Assembly: GCF_002532075.1 (NCBI RefSeq)
Contig: NZ_LYXE01000096.1
Location: 1 to 54,639, forward strand
Length of the DNA: 54,639 nucleotides
Reading direction: 5' to 3'
Origin: Candidatus Chloroploca asiatica
GTDB lineage: Bacteria; Chloroflexota; Chloroflexia; Chloroflexales; Chloroflexaceae
Shown piece after piece: positions 1-8,700 of this stretch. A program made the translations under genes and the position numbers. A model generated the notes under the pieces. The model worked only from the letters and a program-made list of their open reading frames with translations. It did not search any database and was not told the origin of the DNA. Position 1 is the stretch's first letter; every line of letters begins with the position of its first letter.

Positions 1-243
1 AGAGGTTGGCTTCAACATAACGCACTCCTTGCGTGGAGTCCATCGTACCACGGCAGGCCACATTTTTCAGCAGTCTCTCTTGGGGGTGGGTTTTTTCATA
101 TGACGTGCGGGTCATGACCATTTCTGCGCCGCTGATGGGCACACACACCGAGCGTGGACTCGTTCGTCTGGGGTGGAGCGTCCTCCTGGTGCGGGCATTG
201 AACTACCCCGCTGCACCAGCAATGTCACCCCGAGCGCCCTCGC

Positions 244-314
244 TGTCACCCCGAGCGGAGCGAGGGGTCTTCCATGCGCCGCCGTGAAGATTCCTCACTT
301 CGTTCGGAATGACA
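244..314. repeat. REP-like imperfect hairpin, copy 1
   Basis: The left arm TGTCACCCCGAGCGGAGCGA pairs imperfectly with the right arm, whose reverse complement begins TGTCATTCCGAACGAAGTGA. Both arms end in a TCTT-type motif around a short variable loop. Elements of this general form are dispersed in intergenic DNA of many GC-rich bacteria. No transposase is encoded. Confidence 0.7.
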
Positions 315-455
315 TGGCTGGCGTTGGCACCCCGCTGCGCCCACCCTGGCCCCCCGCTGCGCTCGCCGTGTCACCCCGCTGCGCCAGCCATGTCACCCCG
401 CTGCACTCGCCGTGTCACCCCGCTGCACCAGCAATGTCACCCCGAGCGCCCTCGC

Positions 456-526
456 TGTCACCCCGAGCGGAGCGAGGGGTCTTCCATGCGCCGCCGTGAA
501 GATTCCTCACTTCGTTCGGAATGACA
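456..526. repeat. REP-like imperfect hairpin, copy 2
   Basis: Same hairpin as at 244-314, displaced by exactly 212 bases as part of the tandem duplication. Confidence 0.7.
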
Positions 527-624
527 TGGCTGGCGTTGGCACCCCGCTGCGCCCACCCTGGCCCCCCGCTGCGCTCGCCGTGTCACCCCGCTGCGCCAGC
601 CATGTCACCCCGCTGCACTCGCCG

Positions 625-695
625 TGTCACCCCGAGCGGAGCGAGGGGTCTTCGATGCGCCGCAGCGAAGCTTCCTCACTCCGTTCGGAATGACA
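625..695. repeat. REP-like imperfect hairpin, copy 3 (diverged)
   Basis: Third copy of the hairpin. It differs in the loop (CGATGCGCCGCAGCGAAGC instead of the loop of copies 1 and 2) and reads CTCCG where the others have CTTCG. It is therefore older than, or independent of, the 212-bp duplication. Confidence 0.65.
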
Positions 696-886
696 TGGCT
701 GGCGTTGGCACCCCTTGGTGCGGGTCCTGAACCACCAGGCCATCCCTATGCCGCAACGCGTGTCCCCCGAACCCTGGCCAACAACCCCGCCATACCATCC
801 CGAACGAAACGAACGTCATGTCGCTCCCTCGGCCCGTGAAGAAAAAAACCTACCCCCAAAAGGTCTCTCACCCCCCCTGCTTTCAA

Positions 887-895
887 TGGTATAAT
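887..895 (+). promoter_or_regulatory. Extended -10 promoter of moeA
   Basis: TGG directly followed by TATAAT (890-895) forms an extended -10 box about 62 bases before the moeA start codon. No good -35 hexamer is visible, as expected for extended -10 promoters. Confidence 0.5.
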
Positions 896-957
896 GACAG
901 CAACCAGTATATTTCCTATATCTCCACTGAAGACCGGCCCCCGGGCCTGGAGTCGTT

Positions 958-2187
958 ATGCCCGAGTTGTTTCATGTTGTCACCGCAGATGAGGCCAATG
1001 CGCGGTTGCAATCTTTGCTGACGTTGCTCGATCGCGCTGAGGAACTGCCTTTACATGCGGCGCTTGAGCGTGTGTTGTTTCAGGATTTGCATGCACCATG
1101 CGATCTTCCCGCGTTTCCCCGTTCGACGATGGATGGCTTTGCTGTGCGTGCCGCCGATACCTTCGGGGCGAGCGAGGGTCTACCGGCCTATCTGACGCTC
1201 TGTGGTGAGGTGACGATGGGCCGCCAGGCCGATCTGCGGGTTGGTTCCGGCCAGGCTGCGCGTGTCCATACCGGGGGGATGTTGCCGCCCGGAAGCGATG
1301 CGGTAGTGATGGTGGAACATACGCAAGCTGTTGATGCGACGATGATCGAGGTGGTGCGCCCGGTCGCCGTGGGTGAGAATATGCTCCCCGTCGGCGAGGA
1401 TGTCCGTGCGGGGGCGTTGCTCTTTGCTCGGGGGCATCGCTTGCGTCCTCAGGATCTTGGTGGGCTGGCTGGGGTTGGGCTGACAACCGTTTGCGTCGTC
1501 GCCCGGCCTCGGGTGGCGCTACTCGCAACGGGCGATGAGGTGGTACCTGCGGATACAACGCCTGGCCCAGGGCAGGTACGCGATATTAATAGTTATACGC
1601 TTGCCGCCCTGACCCGTCGCGTCGGCGGCGAGCCAGTGCTGTGTGGCATTGCCCCCGATGATAAGGCGACGTTGCGCCGCATGGCCGTCGCTGCCCTTGC
1701 AACCGCTGATGTCCTGGTCGTTTCGGCGGGCAGTTCCGTGAGTACTCGCGATATGACCGCCGAGATCATTGCGAGTCTGGGGCAGCCGGGCATTCTGGTG
1801 CATGGCGTTGCCATTCAGCCCGGCAAGCCGACGATCCTCGCAATGGCCGATGGGCGTCCGGTGTTTGGGCTGCCCGGCAACCCGGTCTCGGCAATGGCTG
1901 CCTTTGAACTCTTTGTGGCGCCGACGCTGCGCCGCTTGCAAGGGGCCGGTGAGGCGCTCAGCGCTGTCACGACCGCACGCCTTGCGCGCAATATCGCGTC
2001 GAAACCGGGACGCGAAGATCTGGTGCCGGTGCGCCTCGAACGACGCGCTGACCAACTCTGGGCCGATCCGGTCTTTGGCAAATCAAATCAGATCTATACC
2101 CTCGCCCGCGCCGATGGCATTGTGCGCGTTCCCCTTGACCAGTCGGGGCTCTATGCTGATGCGCTGGTCGAGGTGCGGTTGTTTTAG
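958..2187 (+). CDS. moeA: Molybdopterin molybdenumtransferase MoeA
   Basis: MoeA inserts molybdate into adenylylated molybdopterin, the last step of molybdenum cofactor synthesis, in the cytoplasm. The 409-residue product has the usual length. It shows the N-terminal domain motif PRSTMDGFAVRAADT, then GSDAVVMVEHT, the GD-containing segment LLATGDEVV, and the C-terminal LPGNPVSAM motif. The start is the ATG at 958, the first in a frame that opens in the leader. The ribosome site is weak. A second, longer moeA-type gene follows about 85 bases later in the same direction, so the two probably form one operon. Paired moeA paralogues are common and may differ in substrate handling (inference). No molybdoenzyme gene is in the window; actB belongs to a molybdoprotein-derived family but is not expected to bind cofactor. 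Confidence 0.93.
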   Translation: MPELFHVVTADEANARLQSLLTLLDRAEELPLHAALERVLFQDLHAPCDLPAFPRSTMDGFAVRAADTFGASEGLPAYLTLCGEVTMGRQADLRVGSGQAARVHTGGMLPPGSDAVVMVEHTQAVDATMIEVVRPVAVGENMLPVGEDVRAGALLFARGHRLRPQDLGGLAGVGLTTVCVVARPRVALLATGDEVVPADTTPGPGQVRDINSYTLAALTRRVGGEPVLCGIAPDDKATLRRMAVAALATADVLVVSAGSSVSTRDMTAEIIASLGQPGILVHGVAIQPGKPTILAMADGRPVFGLPGNPVSAMAAFELFVAPTLRRLQGAGEALSAVTTARLARNIASKPGREDLVPVRLERRADQLWADPVFGKSNQIYTLARADGIVRVPLDQSGLYADALVEVRLF

Positions 2188-2271
2188 CCGCAATACCTTG
2201 CAAAGAAGGCGGTTGTTTTGACGCAACGGCGCAACGGCGCAACGTGTGGGTCGGGGATTTTGTCGGGAGCA

Positions 2272-4230
2272 ATGACGATGGCACGGAGACGTTATTATCT
2301 TGAGGATGTCGCCCTTGATGAGGCAGTACGCCGTTTTGAGGCGGCCTTGGAACGGGTCGGTGGGCTGCGGTTGCCTCCAGCAGAAGAGGTGCCACTGGCC
2401 GAGGCGCGTGGGCGCTTGACGGCGGGGCCGGTCTGGGCGGCGCTCTCCTCGCCCCATTACCACGCCGCCGCGATGGACGGTATTGCAGTCCGGGCTGCCG
2501 ATACACTCGGGGCCACCGAATCGCAGCCGCTCCAATTGACGGTCGGGACACAGGCGATCTGGGTGGATACCGGTGACCCAATGCCGCCCGAGACTGATGC
2601 CGTGATTATGGCCGAGCATGTGCAGACACTTGATGAGACGACGCTTGAGATTGCCGCCTCGGTCGCACCCTGGCAACACGTTCGTCCGCTTGGCGAGGAT
2701 CTCGTGGCAACCGAACTTGTTTTGCCCGAGGGCCATCTGTTACGCCCGGTTGACCTGGGTGCCCTGGCGGCGGCAGGTCACGCGACCGTCGCCGTGCGGC
2801 GCCGCCCTCGCGTAGCGATCATTGCCACTGGCACCGAACTGGTGACCGTCGAAGAGGCCGCAAGCCGCGCGCTGGAACCAGGCGAGATTATCGAGTTCAA
2901 TGCGCTGATGCTCGCCGGCATGGTCAACGAGTGGGGCGGTGAAGCGATCCGCTTGCCGCTTGTCCCTGATCGCAAGGATCTGCTGCGTGCGACCGTCGCC
3001 GAGGCGCTTGATACCCACGATCTTGTCGTCGTGAATGCCGGCTCCTCGGCGGGCTCCGAGGATTATACCGCGACCATCTTTGGTGAACTGGGCGAAGTAG
3101 CCGTCCACGGTGTCGCGATCCGTCCTGGTCACCCGGCGATCCTCGCGGTCGCCAATGGCAAACCGGCGCTTGGCTTGCCCGGCTATCCGGTGTCGGCTGC
3201 CTTGACTGCTGAATTGTTCCTGCGCCCGCTTGTCTATCGGCTCCAGGGCATGGTAGCCCCCAAACGTCCCGTCATTGAGGCAACGATGAGCCGCAAGTTG
3301 CTCTCGCCGCTTGGGGAAGACGAGTTTGTACGGGTCGCGCTGGGCCGTGTTGATGACCGCCTGATTGCGACGCCCCTCTCGCGTGGGGCGGGGCTCGTGA
3401 TGTCGCTGGTACGCGCCGACGGCATGGCGCACATTCCGCGGTTTGCCGAAGGCGTTCACGCCGGCGCCAGTGTCGCCGTGACCTTGCTGCGCGATGCCGC
3501 CGAGATCGAAGGCACGCTGGTTGCCATCGGCAGTCACGACCTGGCACTGGATCTGCTGGCAAGCCATATGCGGCGGCTTGCGCCGGGTACGCGGCTCAGT
3601 TCGGCCAACGTAGGGAGCCTCGGTGGTTTGCTGGCGCTCAAACGGCGTGACGCCCACCTTGCCGGCACGCACCTGCTTGACGAAGCAACCGGCCTCTACA
3701 ACAGCCCCTTTATTGAACGCCTCTTGCCCGACGAAGAGATCGTCCTTGTCCATCTCGCCTACCGCGAGCAAGGCTTTCTGGTGCCACGCGGCAACCCGCT
3801 GGGCTTTGCCGAACTACGCGACCTAGCGCGGCCCGGTGTGCGTTTTGCCAACCGACAGAAAGGCTCGGGCACCCGCGTCCTGCTCGATTATCACCTCAAC
3901 CGCACTGGTCTCAGCAGCGACCAGATCGTCGGCTACGAGCGCGAAGAATTCACGCATATGGCGGTGGCCGCCGCCGTGATGAGCGGATCAGCGAGTGTGG
4001 GGTTGGGCATCCTCGCGGCGGCGCGTGCGCTAGGCCTCGACTTTGTCCCCCTCTTCAGCGAACGCTACGACCTCGCCATCCCGCGACGCCACTGGGAAAG
4101 CCCCTTGCTCGAACCACTGCGGCGCACCCTGGCCGACCCGGCGTACCAGGCTGCCGTAGCGAACCTCGGCGGCTACGACGTGAGTCATATGGGGGACGTA
4201 GGGCCGAAGCACGCATCCCCGCCCGCATAG
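2272..4230 (+). CDS. MoeA fused to periplasmic-binding-like molybdate-sensing domain
   Basis: Residues 1 to about 410 form a second complete MoeA (HYHAAAMDGIAVRAADT, IIATGTELV, LGLPGYPVSAA). The last 220 residues form a LysR-substrate/periplasmic-binding-type domain (GSHDLALDLLASHM, GSGTRVLLDYHLNRTG, AAVMSGSASVGLGILAAA) like those of the COG1910 family. The fusion is a known architecture, and the C-terminal domain presumably binds molybdate or a related oxyanion. I chose ATG 2272 because GGGAG lies just upstream; the frame could open earlier at a TTG at 2218. The last residues (GPKHASPPA) and the stop codon lie inside an intergenic hairpin repeat (4198-4258), so the C-terminus has been rewritten by a repeat. 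Confidence 0.88.
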   Translation: MTMARRRYYLEDVALDEAVRRFEAALERVGGLRLPPAEEVPLAEARGRLTAGPVWAALSSPHYHAAAMDGIAVRAADTLGATESQPLQLTVGTQAIWVDTGDPMPPETDAVIMAEHVQTLDETTLEIAASVAPWQHVRPLGEDLVATELVLPEGHLLRPVDLGALAAAGHATVAVRRRPRVAIIATGTELVTVEEAASRALEPGEIIEFNALMLAGMVNEWGGEAIRLPLVPDRKDLLRATVAEALDTHDLVVVNAGSSAGSEDYTATIFGELGEVAVHGVAIRPGHPAILAVANGKPALGLPGYPVSAALTAELFLRPLVYRLQGMVAPKRPVIEATMSRKLLSPLGEDEFVRVALGRVDDRLIATPLSRGAGLVMSLVRADGMAHIPRFAEGVHAGASVAVTLLRDAAEIEGTLVAIGSHDLALDLLASHMRRLAPGTRLSSANVGSLGGLLALKRRDAHLAGTHLLDEATGLYNSPFIERLLPDEEIVLVHLAYREQGFLVPRGNPLGFAELRDLARPGVRFANRQKGSGTRVLLDYHLNRTGLSSDQIVGYEREEFTHMAVAAAVMSGSASVGLGILAAARALGLDFVPLFSERYDLAIPRRHWESPLLEPLRRTLADPAYQAAVANLGGYDVSHMGDVGPKHASPPA

Positions 4231-4258
4231 CAGGTGGGGGCGCGTGCTTCGGCCCTAC
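4198..4258. terminator. Hairpin repeat spanning the stop of the moeA fusion
   Basis: GTAGGGCCGAAGCACGC (4198-4214) is matched exactly by its reverse complement at 4242-4258, a perfect 17-bp stem whose loop contains the TAG stop codon. There is no clear T tract. A related GGCCGAAGCACGC motif recurs at 34915 and 35056, so this is a dispersed repeat that may double as a terminator. Confidence 0.65.
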
Positions 4259-4306
4259 TTTCTGTGAATATATAGACACGCCTGGCAAAACACCGAGGAG
4301 TTGAAT

Positions 4307-4984
4307 ATGACCATGCCGCGCTATACACGCGAAGTGGGCCGTAAGTTTCATGCCGATGGCACCCCCCAGTACTTTCCCGGCAATACGATCATCTGCTTGG
4401 TTGCCCCGACCCACTCGCTTTTTCAGGTGGCCAGTGCCTTTCAGGAGGCGCTTCGCAAGACGAGCGTTGGGTCAATGTTTGCTTTTTTGCCACCAGCGAG
4501 CTTTCACATGACGGTCATGGATCTGTTGTGTGATCAGGTTCGCGATCCAGACCACTGGGCCCCCGCTTTGCCGCGTGAGAGTACGATGGCCGAGGCTGAT
4601 GCCTTTGTCTATGCACGGGTGCAGCCGCTTGTGCCACCAACTGAGCTTGTTATGCGCGTCGTCGGCATCTTCTTCGGTGACAACCTGATGCTAACGCTCG
4701 AACCTGCCGATGAAGCGACCCGCAAGGCTTTGCATACCTATCGAGCGTCGGTTGCGGTAGCGACCGGCCTTCGGTTTCCCGATCACGACACGTATGGCTT
4801 TCACCTCTCTCTGGCCTATCGCCTGATCGAGCTAACAGCAGCAGAAGAGGAGGTGCTAACGAACGTGTGTCATGACTGGGAACCTGCGTTACGGGCAGCC
4901 GGGGCTGAGCTTGTTTTGCCCCAACCGCAACTCTGCCGCTTTGACGACATGAGCCACTTCGTCCCGATCGAAGGCTTGCGTTGA
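4307..4984 (+). CDS. DUF1868-like 2H phosphoesterase (RNA ligase/phosphodiesterase fold)
   Basis: The 225-residue protein has two HxT/S-type motifs, SFHMTVMDL (near residue 68) and YGFHLSLAY (near residue 165). This is the hallmark of the 2H phosphoesterase superfamily, whose members act on cyclic phosphodiester or 2'-5' bonds in RNA or nucleotides. The overall sequence resembles the DUF1868 group, which lacks a firmly assigned substrate. ATG 4307 is chosen because GAGGAG ends six bases upstream; the frame also contains an earlier TTG at 4301. The gene stands alone between the moeA-fusion hairpin and a strong terminator that faces the converging response regulator. No signal peptide is seen, so it is probably cytoplasmic. 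Confidence 0.72.
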   Translation: MTMPRYTREVGRKFHADGTPQYFPGNTIICLVAPTHSLFQVASAFQEALRKTSVGSMFAFLPPASFHMTVMDLLCDQVRDPDHWAPALPRESTMAEADAFVYARVQPLVPPTELVMRVVGIFFGDNLMLTLEPADEATRKALHTYRASVAVATGLRFPDHDTYGFHLSLAYRLIELTAAEEEVLTNVCHDWEPALRAAGAELVLPQPQLCRFDDMSHFVPIEGLR

Positions 4985-4989
4985 AGCTC

Positions 4990-5042
4990 GCTTGTGGTGG
5001 CGCAAACGGCCAGCGAAGCTGGCCGTTTGCGCCACCACAAGC
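4990..5042. terminator. Bidirectional terminator, 25-bp perfect stem
   Basis: GCTTGTGGTGGCGCAAACGG...CAGC (4990-5014) pairs perfectly with 5018-5042 around a GAA loop. It lies between the convergent ends of the phosphoesterase gene and the response-regulator gene and probably ends transcription from both sides. Confidence 0.8.
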
Positions 5043-5059
5043 ATTGGGATGCGTACCCC

Positions 5060-5713
5060 TCAGCTTGTCTCAAGCCAGCCGCGCTCGAGGGCATAGCGCA
5101 CCAGGGCTGAACGGCTCGTCAGTCCGAGTTTCTCGAGGGCGCGCGCTCGGTAGGTTTCAACCGTCTTTACGCTCAAACTGAGTTGGTTGGCAATGTCTTT
5201 GTTACTGTAGCCTTGCACAACGCCTTGGACAACCTCACGCTCGCGTTCGCTGAGTTCGGCACCCAGCAGATCAGAAGCGGCTGAGGGTCGTTGCACATAC
5301 CGACTCACCACATGTTCGGCGAGCGATGGTTCGAGGTAGACGCCTCCTGCCGCAACAATGCGGATAGCCTGGATGAGGGCGTCCGCTGCGGTGTGTTTGA
5401 GGATATAGCCCGAGGCCCCAACGCTCAGCATCTGGCGCAGGTAGCTCGTGTCGTCGTGGATACTCAGGACCAGCACCTTGACCTCTGGGTAGGTCTGCTT
5501 GATTCGCTCGGTGGCCTTGATGCCGTTTCCCCCCGGCATCGAGATGTCCATGATTACCACATTTGGGCGGGTCTCAGCGATCTGCTCCCAGGCATCCTCC
5601 CCATCGCTTGCCTCGCCGATCACGTTCATATCGGCCTGGGCGGCGATCAAGGTCTTGAGCCCCTCACGTAATACCATGTGATCATCGACCAGGAATACCG
5701 TGATCGGCGTCAT
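5060..5713 (-). CDS. NarL/FixJ-type response regulator
   Basis: DNA-binding response regulator of 217 residues. The receiver domain covers residues 1-125, with the acidic pair D10-D11, phosphoacceptor D56 (VVIMDISMPG) and the switch/lysine region near YILKHT. A LuxR-type helix-turn-helix covers the C-terminal 65 residues (LSEREREVVQGVVQGYSNKD, SVKTVETYRARALEKLGL). ATG 5713 is chosen because AAGGAG lies seven bases upstream; the open frame extends eight codons further. The gene follows the CheB-CheR-kinase gene with almost no gap, so the kinase is its likely partner. Its ribosome site and first codons exist a second time just upstream as a 54-bp duplication that now forms the kinase tail. Confidence 0.9.
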   Translation of the reverse strand: MTPITVFLVDDHMVLREGLKTLIAAQADMNVIGEASDGEDAWEQIAETRPNVVIMDISMPGGNGIKATERIKQTYPEVKVLVLSIHDDTSYLRQMLSVGASGYILKHTAADALIQAIRIVAAGGVYLEPSLAEHVVSRYVQRPSAASDLLGAELSEREREVVQGVVQGYSNKDIANQLSLSVKTVETYRARALEKLGLTSRSALVRYALERGWLETS

Positions 5714-5780
5714 TGCTGTCTCCTTCCATATGATCATTGACCAGGAAGATCAAGATCGGCGTCATTGCTGTCTCCTTCCA
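5675..5780 (-). repeat. 54-bp tandem duplication of the regulator's start region
   Basis: Positions 5675-5728 and 5727-5780 are tandem copies (48 of 54 positions identical by eye). Each contains AAGGAGACAGCAATGACGCC on the minus strand, that is, a ribosome site plus a start codon. The downstream copy is the functional start of the response regulator. The upstream copy is read in another frame as the last residues of the histidine kinase, including its stop codon. Its own start would read MTPILIFLVNDHM, recognisably like the regulator's MTPITVFLVDDHM. Confidence 0.85.
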
Positions 5781-8700
5781 GGGCAGTGGGCAACGGGATG
5801 AGGACAAAGATCCTGGTGCCGCTGCCGGGTTCCGACTCGATCGTCATATTGCCACCCAGTAGCTTCACCCGCTCTCGCATCCCGATCAGCCCCAACTGCT
5901 GTGTTGCGACGAGGTTATCCCAGTTTGCTGGCACACTAAAACCAAGCCCGTCGTCTTCAATAATCACACGCACCCGGTCGGCGTCCCGCTCGATGATGAT
6001 GCTTACCTCAGAGGCCTGGGCGTGCTTGAGCACGTTCGTCAGGCCCTCCTGAACCAAGCGGTAGATTGTTGTCTCGACCGCCAGAGGCAGGCGCCTTTCG
6101 TCGAGCCCACTGGTGTGCAAATCCACCCCGACATGCGTACGTGCCGACCATTGCTCGACGTAGTTGCGCAGCGCCAGAATTATGCCTAAGTCGTCTAACA
6201 CCGAGGGACGCAACTGCACCGCCAGATTGCGGATCTCCTGGCTGATCTGCATCGCCATTGTTTGGAGTTGCGCAACGCGCTCGGACGAGGGGTTGTCATT
6301 TGATAAGCGATCCTGGAGGGCCTTGAGGCCCAGGATCAGCGCGGTGAGATCCTGCCCCATCTGATCGTGGAGCTCGCGTGCGATGTGGCCCCGCTCTTCT
6401 TCTTGCGCCATCAGGAGTTGCTGGAGCAACTCCTGGCGGGTTTGCTCACCGCGCGTCCGCGCAACTACCTGGGCCTGAAGTGCCACATTGGTCAGGGCGA
6501 GCTCATCAGTGCGGGCATTCACACGCTCCTCCAGTTCATTACGAGCGTTCTGGAGCACTGCCTCGGCCTGTTTGAGCGTGCTGATGTCGGTAAAGGTAAG
6601 CACGATCCCGTCCACGGTACCCGCAAGGGTATGATACGGACGGATGTGCATATTCCACCAGCGATCCCGCTCGGGTTGGTGGATCACCTCTTCAATGGCC
6701 GTGACGGTCTGGAGAACTTGGGTGATCAGGAGGGGGAGATTGTCGTGGTAAAAATAGGTGCGCAGGTCGCTAAGCGGACGCCCAATGTCGCTCTCGATCA
6801 ACGCGAAGAGTTCGGTTGCCTGGGGTGTGAAGCGAGCGATCCGACTATCTTGAGACAGAAAAATGGCCGGGATCTGGGCGCTCGCAAAGAGGTTGGCAAG
6901 GTCGGCATTGGCCCGATCGAGTTCGATGATCTTGCTGCTAAGCTCGGCGTTGACCGTTTGCAACTCTTCGTTGATCGACTGAATTTCCTCCTTCGAGGTC
7001 TGCTGTTCCTCATTGGTCGCCTGGAGCTCCTCGTTGAGCGAGCGCAGTTCCTCGTTCGCTGCGGTCAAGTCGCTGTTGGCACTCTGGAGTTCGTTGATCG
7101 TTGCCTCCAGGGTTTCGCGAGTGTGTTGCAACTCCTGGGCGAGGGCGTCAGCAGGCGTTGTGGGTGAAGCTGTCAGGTCAACGGGGGAGGGTTGGGGCAG
7201 GGTAACTCGACTCGCCTGAAGTATCACCAAAAGCAACCCCCCTTCCGAGCTCGTCTCGGGAAAGGGTCGCACCGTGAGGGACAGTTGCCGTTCTCCTTCG
7301 GCAGTTCTCAGCGTCACATCTTCGCGTACCACTGGTGTGAGCGTCTGGGCAACCGTACGGATAGCGGCCTGCAGGGGGAAGCGGAGATCGGGATGTGCCA
7401 TGTCGAACAGGTTTGCTGTGGGTTCGCCCGGCGGCACGCTGAGGTACGGATAGGCTTGACCACTGAGGTAAGCGACGAGCCCCTGCGGATCAACTGCGAG
7501 TGCCGTCGGCGTATAATCCTGGATCAGGATGCGCTCAATCGTGGTACCAAGATTGCTCGGTGCCGCACTTTGCTGATGTACCGTCGTGCCAGAGATGCGC
7601 ATAGCGGGTCGGCGGGCGCTGGCCCACGGCAGCACAATCCGCGGCTGCACACTCCGTTCTTTGCGCTGGTAGATGCGGTGCCGACTATCAATGACCCGGA
7701 ATAGTTCGGACGGATCGATAGCGCCGACCGCACTCTCGGCTGAGCCCAGGAAGAGATAGCCGCCCGGCGACAGGGCATAGTGAAAAACCGGGATTAACTG
7801 GCGCTGGAGGTCGGTGTCAAAGTAGATCAGCAGATTGCGGCAGGCGATCAGATCCATCCGCCCGAAGGGCGGATCGCTAATCAAATTATGCACCGAGAAG
7901 AGGCACAACTCGCGAAGGGCTTTCTTCACCTTGTAACCCGCGCCCTCTGGCACAAAGTACCGGCTGAGGCGCTCGGGGTTGACGTGGGCGAGAATCCTCG
8001 CATCGTACCAGCCCGTCCGTGCGATGGCGAGGGCGGTCTCGTCAATATCGGTGGCGAAAATCTGAATGGGTGGCGGCGTATCGAGTTGCGCCAATTGCTC
8101 GCGCAGGATGATGGCGATCGAGTAGGCTTCCTCGCCAGAAGCGCAGCCGGGCACCCAGACACGCAGCGGTGCGCTGGCATCTTTGCTGCGCAATAGTCCA
8201 GCAATCACGTTCGGGGCCAACGCTTCACAGGCGGCCGGGTCGCGGAAGAATTCTGTTACGCCAATGAGCAGATCCTGGAAAAGCAGATCGACCTCATCGC
8301 GATCCTGCTGAAGGCGTACGAGGTATGTTTCGAGGCTGGACAGATGCAGCAACTGCATCCGGCGATCGATGCGGCGCTGGAGGGTCGTACGTTTGTAGTG
8401 GCTGAAATCGTGGCCAGAGGCCTGGTGCAGAAGCGCCAGGATCAGACGGAACGTATCGACGGGTGGGGTGACTGGCGGCGGCGAGGCTCCGGAAGGGTCG
8501 CTTGCGAGCAGCAGCGCAGGCATCTCGGCAATCGCGACGATGTGATCAACGACGCCGCGTGTGATCGCCGCCTGTGGCATCGCTGAATAGGCTGCCGAGG
8601 TCGGCGTTTGGACAAGTGTGAGCCCGCCCTGCGCTCGGATCGCTGTCAGACCCTCGGTGCCATCGGCTCCGGTGCCCGAAAGCACGATGCCCACAGCTTG

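Larger units (their letters stand above)
206..714. repeat. 212-bp tandem duplication plus partial third copy
   Basis: A unit of 212 bases (about 206-417) is repeated almost exactly at 418-629, and a partial third copy runs to about 714. The spacing is visible from CTGCACCAGC at 211 and again at 423. Each unit contains short reiterations of CACCCCGCTGCG and one copy of a longer imperfect hairpin. The unit has no spacer/repeat organisation, so it is not a CRISPR array. The near identity of the two full copies suggests a recent duplication. Confidence 0.85.
1..957. other. Intergenic stretch with no credible gene
   Basis: No open frame here has both a plausible ribosome site and protein-like composition. 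Every frame that crosses it reads low-complexity Pro/Arg/Ala translations of repeats. The first 200 bases show nothing I recognise. Positions 206-714 hold a 212-bp tandem duplication with three hairpin units, annotated separately. The last 60 bases carry the moeA promoter. Confidence 0.7.

Noticed and set aside
206-714. Possible CRISPR array
   Set aside because: The unit is 212 bases, copies are adjacent, and no constant-repeat/variable-spacer pattern or cas genes exist.
33-839. Short plus-strand frames before moeA
   Set aside because: The same Pro/Arg/Ser-rich peptide recurs because of the 212-bp duplication. No starts are supported.
887-957. Molybdenum cofactor riboswitch before moeA
   Set aside because: The leader after the promoter is only about 55 bases, too short for the known element, and no matching stems are seen.
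980-1558. 192-codon minus-strand frame inside moeA
   Set aside because: Low-complexity Pro/Arg/His translation antisense to a well-supported gene.
2740-3771. 343-codon minus-strand frame across the moeA fusion
   Set aside because: Antisense shadow of a gene with strong family motifs, and no ribosome site.
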